The notes beneath the pieces were generated by a model. That model had not been told where the DNA came from. It did not search any database and worked only from the letters and a program-made list of their open reading frames with translations. 64,000 bases of DNA from Lignipirellula cremea (lineage in GTDB: Bacteria; Planctomycetota; Planctomycetia; Pirellulales; Pirellulaceae), in contig NZ_CP036433.1 of the NCBI RefSeq assembly GCF_007751035.1, forward strand, positions 8,351,001 through 8,415,000, read 5' to 3'. A program made the translations under genes and the position numbers. Of the stretch, positions 51,159-58,891 are shown one piece after another (position 1 is the stretch's first letter; each line of letters starts with the position of its first letter).

Positions 51159-52655
51159 TTACAGTTTCGGCGGTTGCCAATCGGGGATGCCGCCGTTCTG
51201 GAGCTGTTTTTCGTACAGCACGTGGAACGGTTTGGTGGGGGACATGGGGGCGTCTTCGTTGACCATCAGCGGACGGGTTCCTTTCCACCAGGCGTCGTAG
51301 GCCTTGCGCATTTCTTCCACGAGTTGCGGATGCTGGTCGATGACGTTCGTCGTCTGGCCCGGATCGGCTTGCATGTCGTACAGGTCGGTGTTGTTGACGA
51401 AGCGGAAACGCTGGTTCCGCACGGCGAATTTCTGCCACTGGAACTTGTCCGGGTCGGCCCCGGTTGGCCAGCGTCCCTGATGGGTGAACAGGAAGCGGTC
51501 CTGCCAGTCAGCCTGGGGGTTTTCCAGCAGCGGCAGCAGACTGCGGCCTTCGACCTGGCCGGCCGGCTCTTTGGCGCCAGCCAGCGCGACGAGCGTGGGG
51601 AACAGATCGATATGGGCGGCGATGGTGTCGATATCGTGAGCGGGGCCCAGGTGTCCGTCCCAGTGGACAAAGAAGGGGACGCGGACGCCGCCTTCGTCGG
51701 AACTGCCTTTGAGGCCTTTCATGCCGGCGTTATACGGCATGAGTTTTTCACCGTCGGCCGTGGCGCCCAGGGGCTGTCCCATGCGGCCGGAACCGCCGCC
51801 CGTCATGCCGTTGTCGGACATGAAGATGACCACGGTGTCGTCGAGGAGTTTCCACTTTTCGAGCTGCTGCATGAGGCGGCCGACGTTCTCGTCGATGTTT
51901 TCGATCATGCCGTAGAAGCCGGCCTGCTGTTCGCCGAAGCCGAGTTTCGTAAATCGTTCCCGATTTTTTGGCGGAGCAATGAACGGTCCGTGTGGCGCGT
52001 TCGTAACAATGTAAGCGAAGAAGGGATCTTTACCGTCTTTGACTTCCTTGATCCAGCCTAACGCGGCCGTGAAGAACAAATCGGTGCAGAAACCTTTGGT
52101 TTTTACAAAAGAACCGTTATGGCGGATGACCGGATCAAAGTACTTGTTGCCGGGAGCATCGGCGCAGCTGCAGGCGTAGGCCTGACCAATGCCGCCGGCG
52201 CCGTGGATGAACGCTTCGTCAAAGCCGCGGCGATGGGGCTGGTAAGGCTCTTCATCGCCCAGATGCCATTTGCCAAAAATGCCGGTCGTATAACCGGCCG
52301 TTTTCAGGACCTGGGGCAACGTGGTCGCCTCCAGGGTCATTCGTTCACGCTCCAGGATGGTGTGCGTGACTCCATTCCGCATGGGATGCCGCCCCGTCAT
52401 CAACGCCGACCGCGTCGGCGCACAGGTGGGGGCGACCAGGAACCGCGTAAACCGCGTGCTGGTATCGTACAGCCGATCAAGCGTCGGCGTTTCTATCCAG
52501 GGGTGCCCGTGCCGGCCTACCGGTCCGTAGCCCTGGTCATCGGTCATCATCAGCACGATATTCGGCTTCGAACCGGCCAAAGGCGCGGCTTCCGCCAGCG
52601 GGATCGCAAGGGCCCAGGCTGAGGTGAAAAGCAGCAGTAACGAACAGCATCGCAT
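51159..52655 (-). CDS. Secreted sulfatase
   Basis: 498 residues from the ATG at 52655. Signal peptide about 1-24. PNIVLMMTDDQGYG carries metal-binding aspartates; the formylglycine signature CAPTRSALMTGR has C78-x-P80-x-R82; MSDNG closes the metal site. These are type I sulfatase hallmarks, for hydrolysis of sulfate esters in polysaccharides or similar. The cysteine must be oxidised by an FGE encoded elsewhere, since no FGE-like protein in this window has a full cysteine pair. A 97-residue in-frame extension upstream is not signal-like and is rejected. Confidence 0.93.
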   Translation of the reverse strand: MRCCSLLLLFTSAWALAIPLAEAAPLAGSKPNIVLMMTDDQGYGPVGRHGHPWIETPTLDRLYDTSTRFTRFLVAPTCAPTRSALMTGRHPMRNGVTHTILERERMTLEATTLPQVLKTAGYTTGIFGKWHLGDEEPYQPHRRGFDEAFIHGAGGIGQAYACSCADAPGNKYFDPVIRHNGSFVKTKGFCTDLFFTAALGWIKEVKDGKDPFFAYIVTNAPHGPFIAPPKNRERFTKLGFGEQQAGFYGMIENIDENVGRLMQQLEKWKLLDDTVVIFMSDNGMTGGGSGRMGQPLGATADGEKLMPYNAGMKGLKGSSDEGGVRVPFFVHWDGHLGPAHDIDTIAAHIDLFPTLVALAGAKEPAGQVEGRSLLPLLENPQADWQDRFLFTHQGRWPTGADPDKFQWQKFAVRNQRFRFVNNTDLYDMQADPGQTTNVIDQHPQLVEEMRKAYDAWWKGTRPLMVNEDAPMSPTKPFHVLYEKQLQNGGIPDWQPPKL

Positions 52656-52944
52656 CGGGGTGATCCTCGCAGTTGATAAGGGGAAGCAGTTCCGCCGGGG
52701 GCCGTCATTATAGGCAGACCCCAGCGCACGAATCCACCAATTGACGGCGATCGGCACAAACGTCCCAGGCGGCGTAACTTCTCCCCCACAGCCCTCTGCG
52801 GGGAGAATTTGCCGGATTTTGGCGGTTCCTTTCCGTGCGTGACCGGAGGTGTCCGCCGACTCGCGATAACTGTTATTAGACGGCGAGAGAAATCGCCAAA
52901 CAAAAGTTCGAGGGAACGACCCGCCACATACGAAGGAGAATACC

Positions 52945-53193
52945 ATGGCTAAATTTTACGTTGAATCCGGATCGAATCTGCAGGAAGTCGTTGTCGCGGA
53001 CAACCTGATTGAAGCCCTGCTGAAAGCCCTCCGCCGCGTGAGCGACCGCAATGAATTACAGCTGGCCGATGTGGTCATCGTCAACGAACGCGGCTTTGTC
53101 TGGCAGCGTGAAGGCCACGAACTGCATGGCGACGAGATCGTCATCCCGACCCGCCTGCTGCTGGGCGAACCGGCCGAAGATATCCAGAATTAA
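52945..53193 (+). CDS. Small conserved-looking protein of unknown function
   Basis: 82 residues: MAKFYVESGSNLQEVVVADN, then a helix (LIEALLKALRRVSDR) and a beta-rich end with HGDEIVIPTRLLLGE. A strong Shine-Dalgarno AAGGAG (52933-52938) lies 6 bases before the ATG, one of the best in the window. No membrane segment. The 289-base gap before it holds its promoter and that of the divergent sulfatase. No family recognised. Confidence 0.75.
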   Translation: MAKFYVESGSNLQEVVVADNLIEALLKALRRVSDRNELQLADVVIVNERGFVWQREGHELHGDEIVIPTRLLLGEPAEDIQN

Positions 53194-53210
53194 GCCGCCC
53201 GCGCAAAGGG

Positions 53211-53238
53211 CAGGCCAGCCTGGAGACAGACTGGCCTG
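53211..53238. terminator. Hairpin between convergent genes
   Basis: CAGGCCAG (53211-53218) and CTGGCCTG (53231-53238) form a perfect 8-bp stem with a 12-base loop, between the 82-aa protein gene and the convergent TolB-like gene. A bidirectional terminator is likely, although no long U-tract follows. Confidence 0.5.
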
Positions 53239-53308
53239 ACACAAAGATGCTGCCATATCGGGCCGCCCAGCCAGATCGCTGGGCGACGAGGTCCCATGCC
53301 GGGCCGCC

Positions 53309-54382
53309 TTACGGCAGCTGGAAGTCGGCGATGTACAGCTGGCTGCTGTGATCCTCGGTGCGGGTGCTGGTCCACATCAGCTTTTTCCCATCGGGAGAAA
53401 AGACCGGCAGCACGTCGGCGCCGGCAAAGTCCGTCACCCGCTGCGGTTCGCCAATGCTGAACTGGCCGTCTTTCACTTCATATTTAGCCAGCCACAAATC
53501 GTAGTTGGGCCGGGCGCGCGGGTTCGAGTGGTCCGCCCCTGACCAGATCAAATACGGCTGGGTCGGGTGCCAGTACGGGCCCCAATTGACCCCGTTGGAA
53601 TCGGTCAACGCCGTTTCATGTTTGCCGTCGACTCCAATCACATAAATCTGCAGATAATCTTTCTGCTTCCGGTCGCTGCGGAACACAACCCATTTGCCGT
53701 CGGGCGAAATGAACGGACCGCCGTCGTACCCTTCGGCGTTGGTCAGCTGGGTCACGTCCGTGCCGTCGGCGTTCATCAGGTACAGGTCCGGGTCGCCGTC
53801 GCGCGTGCTGCAGAAGGCGATCTTTTTGCCGTCGGACGAATAGGCGCCCTCTGCGTCATAGCCGGGAGCGTCGGTCAGTTTTTTCAGAATCTGGCCGTTG
53901 AGATCGGTCTCGTAAATGTCCATGTGCTCATCGAACGGCCAGGAGTACCGGCGGCGGACGCCCGACTTGCGGTCCTCTTCCTGCTGGTCCCGTTCGGCCT
54001 TTTCGGTTTCGTACAGTTTGGGATCGGCATGGCTGGAGGAGAACATCAACTTCGTCCCATCGGGAGAGAAGTAGCTGCAGGTGGTGCGGCCGCGGCCGGG
54101 GCTGATCAACTGCGGACGACCGTCTTCCAGCGGCTGCGTATAAATCTGATAAAACGGGTACTCGCGACGGACGGCCTGGTAGATAATCTTTTTCCCATCA
54201 GGCGAGAAATACCCTTCGCCCGCCTTCTCAAAGCCGTCGGTCACTTGCCGGATATTCGTGAGAAAGTTCGGCTCGATTGAAGGGGCTTCCGGCTCCTCGG
54301 CCCCAGCCGGACAAGCGGCGGCCAGCAGTGACAGGGCCAGACACCCCAGCAGCGGACGAACAGCGTAGCGTCGATTCCTCAT
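53309..54382 (-). CDS. TolB-like/PD40 beta-propeller secreted protein
   Basis: 357 residues from the ATG at 54382, with GAGGAG (54390-54395) 7 bases upstream. Signal peptide about 1-28. About five PD40 repeats are visible as S(P/S)DGKxI/L/V blocks: FSPDGKKIIYQ, FSPDGTKLMFSS, YSSDGKKIAFCS, ISPDGKWVVFRS, FSPDGKKLMWTS. This is a six-bladed TolB-type propeller, probably a binding protein in the envelope. It is not accompanied by tol/pal genes, so a Tol role is not implied. Confidence 0.88.
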   Translation of the reverse strand: MRNRRYAVRPLLGCLALSLLAAACPAGAEEPEAPSIEPNFLTNIRQVTDGFEKAGEGYFSPDGKKIIYQAVRREYPFYQIYTQPLEDGRPQLISPGRGRTTCSYFSPDGTKLMFSSSHADPKLYETEKAERDQQEEDRKSGVRRRYSWPFDEHMDIYETDLNGQILKKLTDAPGYDAEGAYSSDGKKIAFCSTRDGDPDLYLMNADGTDVTQLTNAEGYDGGPFISPDGKWVVFRSDRKQKDYLQIYVIGVDGKHETALTDSNGVNWGPYWHPTQPYLIWSGADHSNPRARPNYDLWLAKYEVKDGQFSIGEPQRVTDFAGADVLPVFSPDGKKLMWTSTRTEDHSSQLYIADFQLP

Positions 54383-54561
54383 CAACAATCTCCTCAAAGG
54401 GATTTTTTGGTTCAGCAAAAAAACTGGCCCGGCAGGTAAATCGGGGCAGGGCAGGGCGGCAGGAAGAACGCCTGACCGAAGTCCCAGGCGGCGACACCCG
54501 CGGCCGTTCTCTTCCGATTATTATAGTGAAAACCCTTCCCGCATGCAGGTTTGCAAACACG

Positions 54562-55110
54562 ATGAAAATCTATACCAAAACGGGCGACGCCGGTGAGACC
54601 GGCTTCTACGGCGGACAACGAGCCCCCAAGGACCATATCCGCATTGTCGCCTACGGCGAGGTCGACGAGTTGAACTCCGTGCTGGGGGTCGCCAGGGCGG
54701 AAGGACTGCCGGCCCCGATCGAGGCGATCCTGCTCGCCGCGCAGCACGACCTGTTCTGCGTCGGAGCCGAGCTGGCCTCGCCCCCGCCTCAAAAACGGGA
54801 GATGGACCTGATCGGCCCTGACCGCTTCACGGCGCTCGAAGACGCCATCGATCAGCTGGAAGCCGATCTGCCGCCGCTGCGGCAGTTTATCCTGCCGGCC
54901 GGGGCCCGTACGTCGGCCATGCTGCACCTGGCCCGCTCCATCTGCCGTCGGGCCGAGCGCAGCGTCGTCACGCTGATGCACGCAGAAACGCTGCGTGAAG
55001 AGCCGCTGATCTATCTCAACCGGCTGGGCGATCTGCTGTTCGTTTGCGCCCGCGCCGCCAACGCGGCCGCCGGGATGGAAGATGAACCCTGGCAAAAACC
55101 AGAGCGGTAA
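54562..55110 (+). CDS. Cob(I)yrinic acid a,c-diamide adenosyltransferase, PduO type
   Basis: 182 residues. Opens MKIYTKTGDAGETGFYGGQR, the ATP-binding motif of PduO-type ATP:cob(I)alamin adenosyltransferases, and continues with VDELNSVLGVAR, ICRRAERSVV and YLNRLGDLLFVCAR. It makes adenosylcobalamin from ATP and cob(I)alamin, probably as a trimer in the cytoplasm. The ATG at 54562 is the usual family start. It lies 179 bases from the divergent TolB-like gene and 99 bases before the protease gene. Whether B12 is made or salvaged cannot be told here. Confidence 0.92.
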   Translation: MKIYTKTGDAGETGFYGGQRAPKDHIRIVAYGEVDELNSVLGVARAEGLPAPIEAILLAAQHDLFCVGAELASPPPQKREMDLIGPDRFTALEDAIDQLEADLPPLRQFILPAGARTSAMLHLARSICRRAERSVVTLMHAETLREEPLIYLNRLGDLLFVCARAANAAAGMEDEPWQKPER

Positions 55111-55209
55111 AGCCAACCCGGATCAGGCGGCGGAAAGTTGGACTCCCCGGCGAGGACCTTTATAATCCGGGCAGGGACGAACCCCACCTTCCTCTCGCGG
55201 AGTCGTACT

Positions 55210-56391
55210 ATGCCATGCCTGTCGATCGAACGTTCCTGGATGCCTGCTTTCCTGCTGCTGGCGACAGCGGCCGCCTGTTCCCCCGGCGTAACCTTCGGCC
55301 AGGAAGCGGCGATCGACCATGCAAATTCCTTGTCGCGCGCCTTTCGCCAGGCGGCCCGCCAGGCCACGCCGGCGGTGGTGACCATTCTTTCCAAGTCGCC
55401 GACGGAACCGCGCGGCGGCAACCTGCGGGAACTGCTCCGGGATCCGGAATTCCGCCGGCAGTTCCGCGATCGCTTCCCCCAGGGAGAGTTGCCGCAGGAT
55501 CCGCCGGGCAACGCCCCCCAGGATGATACGGCTGAACTGCCCGAGGAAGTCAGCGGCGTCGGTTCCGGCGTGATCATCGACCCCAAGGGACTCGTCCTGA
55601 CGAACAGTCATGTGGTGACGGGAGCCAGCAGCGTGATCGTCCGCCTGGGCGACGGCCGCGAGTTTGTCGCGGATGACATTCGCACGGATCCCTTATCCGA
55701 CGTGGCCGTGCTGCACATCCACGACGAAACGCCGTTCCCGGCCGCCAAACTGGGGAACAGCCGCACGCTGGAGATCGGCGACTGGGTAATCGCCATCGGC
55801 AGCCCGTTCGAACTGGAAGCGACCGTCAGCGCCGGCATCATCAGCGGCCTGGGCCGCAGCATCCGTCAGATCAAGCGCGGCAAACTCCTGCAGACCGACG
55901 CCGCCATTAACCCCGGCAATTCCGGCGGACCGCTTGTCAATCTCCGCGGCGAAGTCATCGGCCTCAATACGGCCATCGCCAGCAACAGCGGCGGCTACCA
56001 GGGGATTGGCTTCGCCATTCCCGTCAATCGGGCCTCCTGGGTGGCGAACGAACTGGTGCAGCACAAAACAGTGCGCAGGGCCTTTATGGGGATCTCCATC
56101 GCCGAAGTCACCGCCGAGAACGCGGCCGGGCTGGGCGTGCTGCCGCGATCCGGCGTGCTGGTCGCCCAGGTGCTGCCCGGTGGAGCAGCCGCTGACGCAG
56201 GGCTGCTGGCGGACGATATCATCATCTCCTTCGCCGGCGAAAGGGTGCGCGATCCGCGAGACCTGCAGGACGCCGTAGAACCCAATCCGCTCGGTTCAAA
56301 GCAGTCCGTCAAGTTCCTCCGCAATGGCCAGGAGCAGGAAGTCGAAGTCGAACTCCGCGCCGCCCCCGACCGCACGGTCGTCCCGCGCTAA
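55210..56391 (+). CDS. HtrA/DegP-like serine protease with one PDZ domain
   Basis: 393 residues. Exported: hydrophobic segment about 11-23 with a possible lipobox TAAAC at 19-23. Trypsin-like domain with catalytic H134 (TNSHVV), D164 (DPLSDVAVL) and S238 (NPGNSGGPL). One PDZ domain at about 290-380 (PRSGVLVAQVLPGGAAADAG). DegP itself has two PDZ domains; this is closer to DegS/HhoA size. Periplasmic protein quality control is the likely role. A low-complexity acidic and Pro-rich stretch (about 85-112) precedes the protease domain. Confidence 0.92.
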   Translation: MPCLSIERSWMPAFLLLATAAACSPGVTFGQEAAIDHANSLSRAFRQAARQATPAVVTILSKSPTEPRGGNLRELLRDPEFRRQFRDRFPQGELPQDPPGNAPQDDTAELPEEVSGVGSGVIIDPKGLVLTNSHVVTGASSVIVRLGDGREFVADDIRTDPLSDVAVLHIHDETPFPAAKLGNSRTLEIGDWVIAIGSPFELEATVSAGIISGLGRSIRQIKRGKLLQTDAAINPGNSGGPLVNLRGEVIGLNTAIASNSGGYQGIGFAIPVNRASWVANELVQHKTVRRAFMGISIAEVTAENAAGLGVLPRSGVLVAQVLPGGAAADAGLLADDIIISFAGERVRDPRDLQDAVEPNPLGSKQSVKFLRNGQEQEVEVELRAAPDRTVVPR

Positions 56392-56411
56392 TGGGACGAA
56401 CTGGCGCTTCT

Positions 56412-56568
56412 TGATTTTAATCCTAATCCTAATCTCCAGCGGGACGGCCTGATCAAGGAGACCCGGGCTGTCCCACTGACAGATCGCGGCCGAGCGTTGG
56501 CCTTCTGACCGTCGCTCCAGAAAGGATTAAGAGTAAGATTAAGAGGAAGGAAGGAAGGAAGAGCAAAA
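56412..56568. repeat. Dispersed element with hexamer arms, copy 2 (inverted)
   Basis: TTAATCCTAATCCTAATC on the left, CTCCAGCGGGACGGCCTGAT in the core, and GGATTAAGAGTAAGATTAAG then GGAAGGAAGGAAGGAAG on the right. Its reverse complement aligns with 24310-24521, including the CCTTGAT..GGCCG.CCCGCTGGAGATTA core and both hexamer arms. It lies in the 366-base gap (56392-56757) after the protease gene, about 60 bases left of the insertion sequence. Confidence 0.65.
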
Positions 56569-56672
56569 GCCGCCTGGTGGTGCGTCAAACCATAAGATCA
56601 GGTTTCTCTAAATCAGCCGCCGGGCGCTAGCCCAATGGCACTGTTTTTACCAAATCCGTTGCCTGGGGTGGT

Positions 56673-56719
56673 TTTTGGCATGAATTTTGCGCCGCATGTT
56701 TTGGCATGAAATTTGCGCC
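56673..56719. repeat. Two 21-base direct repeats ahead of the transposase
   Basis: TTTTGGCATGAATTTTGCGCC (56673-56693, given here as TTTTGGCATGAA + TTTTGCGCC) recurs with one change at 56699-56719, 26 bases apart start to start. They lie inside the element between the left end and the transposase. They could be transposase binding sites or part of its promoter region. Confidence 0.55.
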
Positions 56720-56757
56720 CCTTCCTGACCTCTTACTCATTGATAAGGAGTCTTGCG

Positions 56758-58152
56758 ATGGCGGCCAAACAGAAACGTAAGCAGAAAGCACAGAAATCTG
56801 AGCAGGCGCGGGCGGCGGAGTTTGACGCCGTGTTTGCCCAGTTGGAAGAGATCGTGGATCTCCGCCAGGCCGATGAGTTGCAGCCCTCCCACGCCCAAAC
56901 GATTTACACGTCTGGCGTCGTCCTGTGGCTGTTGGTCTGGCAGCGATTACGCGGCGGTTGCTCGATGGCCGAGGCGGTCAAGGCCTTGATCGAGCAGTGC
57001 CCGGACATCGTGCCCGACAATAAACGCATCGAAGAAGCGACCCTCTCTTCCAGCACCGCGGCGTACTCCCGGGGCCGGAGCCGTTTGTCGCTGGAGACCG
57101 TCATGTGGCTCTGCAACGCCGTCTGGCGGTCGCTGGTCGACAACGCTCCGCCCACCTTCGGCGGGCGACGCGTGTTCGCGCTGGACGGCACGACGATCTC
57201 GCTGAGACCGGAATGGGAACTGTACGACGTCTTCCCGCCCGCTTCCAATCAGTACGGAGAGTCGGCCTGGCCGATGGCCTATCTGGTCGTGGCTCATGAG
57301 GTCGAAAGTGGAGCGGCGTTGCCCCCGGAAATCGGTGCGATGTACGGCGACCAGGCGGTCTCGGAAACCAGCCTGATCCACGATCATTTACAACGCATCC
57401 CGGCCGATTCGGTGATTCTGGTCGACACAGCTTACGGCATTACGCGTGTCGCCTACGAGTTCCACACGGCCAATCAACGCTTCGTGGTGCGGATGAAGAA
57501 GGACCGCTTTCGCCGGCTGCAAAAGGACGCCGAGTTGATCGAACAAGGCGAGGACTGGAAAACGTATCGAGGACAATGGACGCCCAGTCGCCGCGAGCTG
57601 CGCGACAATCCTCAATTGCCGGAGGACTTCTCGCTGCCGATTCGGCTGCACGTGTTCGAAAGCGTCCACGGCGAAACAATCTATCTGGCGACCGACCTGA
57701 CCGACGAATTGGACGTCATCGCCGATTTGTATAGTCAGCGGTGGCGTGTGGAAACAGATCTCTCACAGATCAAGGTGACGCTCGACATCGAGAACATCCT
57801 CGCCAAGAGTCCTGAGATGTTCCGCAAAGAACTGATGGCGTCGATCGTGGCCTATAACCTGACGATCCAGTTCCGCAAACAGGCGGCGGAACAGGCCAAC
57901 GTACCGCCGCGGCGGCTCAGCTTCACCGGCGTGTGGGACGTGTTCCGCATCTTCCTGCTCCAAAAAACATTCCCCGACGCCGGCGCCTGGCGCACGGCTT
58001 ACGCACGAGCGCTCAAGTACGCAGCGCGAGAGAAATTGCCGAACCGCCCCGGCCGGAGCTACTCCCGCGAAAGCTACAAACGCCGCTCCAAATCCTCGCA
58101 TTTTAAAAAAAGATCTCCACCCTGGAACCAACCCGAAAACGAGCCAAAGTGA
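56758..58152 (+). CDS. IS4-family transposase (DDE)
   Basis: 464 residues. DDE triad: D143 (ALDGTT), D223 (LVDTAYG) and E332 inside Y325-x2-R-x3-E-x6-K, the exact YREK signature of IS4 transposases. The basic, Lys/Arg-rich C-terminus (SYSRESYKRRSKSSHFKKRS) fits DNA binding. The ATG at 56758 has AAGGAG (56745-56750) 7 bases upstream. The frame is intact and the stop abuts the right inverted repeat, so the element may still move. Confidence 0.95.
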   Translation: MAAKQKRKQKAQKSEQARAAEFDAVFAQLEEIVDLRQADELQPSHAQTIYTSGVVLWLLVWQRLRGGCSMAEAVKALIEQCPDIVPDNKRIEEATLSSSTAAYSRGRSRLSLETVMWLCNAVWRSLVDNAPPTFGGRRVFALDGTTISLRPEWELYDVFPPASNQYGESAWPMAYLVVAHEVESGAALPPEIGAMYGDQAVSETSLIHDHLQRIPADSVILVDTAYGITRVAYEFHTANQRFVVRMKKDRFRRLQKDAELIEQGEDWKTYRGQWTPSRRELRDNPQLPEDFSLPIRLHVFESVHGETIYLATDLTDELDVIADLYSQRWRVETDLSQIKVTLDIENILAKSPEMFRKELMASIVAYNLTIQFRKQAAEQANVPPRRLSFTGVWDVFRIFLLQKTFPDAGAWRTAYARALKYAAREKLPNRPGRSYSRESYKRRSKSSHFKKRSPPWNQPENEPK

Positions 58153-58240
58153 GTGCCATTGGGCGCTAGCCCACGGTTTTTTTGGCAGCACAGCAGCACG
58201 GCCCCAATCGTTCACTCTAAGATTGAAGATTGACGCACCA

Positions 58241-58714
58241 CTAGCGATCCAACTCGCTTTGAGCATTCTCGAAGTGCTGGCGGAGAACTTGCTCGCGAAA
58301 GACGAACAGCTTGTCCAGCTGGCTTTTGACGAAGCTGCCGCCGAGCATGCCGCCGACGAAGCCGCCGGGCAGGGCGAATTCAATATGGTCGACGACCTGG
58401 CAACCGTCGCCGTCGGGCTCAACGCGATGGGTGTGTTCCCAGTGCGAAAAAGGCCCAGTCTTTTGCACGTCTTTGAACTGCTCGCCGGCCAGGTAGTCGC
58501 GATGCACCAGCTCCCAGATCCGGTGCAGCGGGCCGAGCGAAAGCTTCAGCTTCTTCCGGTCGCCGTTTCGAATGGTGCCTTCCTGCTCCAGGATTTCCAC
58601 CTTGGCCCACGGCGGCGAGAGCAGATCGAAAGCATCGGGCCGCTCGAAAAAAGCAAACACCTCCGCCGCCGGTGCGGCCAGGCGAAACGTGTTGTCGTAC
58701 GTATCTTGGCTCAT
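58241..58714 (-). CDS. SRPBCC (START-like) family protein
   Basis: 157 residues from the ATG at 58714; a TTG five codons upstream is less likely. Opens YDNTFRLAAPAAEVFAFFERPDAFDLLSPPW, typical of polyketide-cyclase/Coenzyme-Q-binding SRPBCC proteins with a hydrophobic ligand cavity. HRDYLAGEQFKDVQKTGPFSHWEHTHRV and DHIEFALPGG continue the fold. Cytoplasmic; ligand unknown. Similar proteins often sit near cell-division-inhibitor SulA-like epimerases, but none is seen here. Confidence 0.82.
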   Translation of the reverse strand: MSQDTYDNTFRLAAPAAEVFAFFERPDAFDLLSPPWAKVEILEQEGTIRNGDRKKLKLSLGPLHRIWELVHRDYLAGEQFKDVQKTGPFSHWEHTHRVEPDGDGCQVVDHIEFALPGGFVGGMLGGSFVKSQLDKLFVFREQVLRQHFENAQSELDR

Positions 58715-58891
58715 GGTTATTTTCGACAAGGGATATTCGGGGCAGGGCGGACGTCACCTGTTATTGTAGCGGTCGCCCAGTAATTGCCAGGCGAAGTCGG
58801 GCCGGATCGAGCTGAAATTTGCTTCCCCCACAGGCCTCGCGGGCGGTTAAAATGCGGGATTCCGTGCAACCGCCTTGAGGAGTCTTTCGCC

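Larger units (their letters stand above)
56631..58163 (+). mobile_element. IS4-type insertion sequence, apparently intact
   Basis: 1533 bases. Terminal inverted repeats CCCAATGGCACT (56631-56642) and AGTGCCATTGGG (58152-58163) are perfect. Flanking 6-base direct repeats CGCTAG (56625-56630 and 58164-58169) mark the target duplication. It contains one intact transposase gene; the right repeat begins at the last base of its stop codon. The undisturbed target is reconstructed as GGGCGCTAGCCC, itself almost palindromic, so the element probably inserted into a REP-like repeat. Confidence 0.85.

Noticed and set aside
53309-54382. The TolB of a Tol-Pal system
   Set aside because: The propeller repeats fit, but tolA, tolQ, tolR and pal are not adjacent and the layout is common in unrelated secreted proteins.
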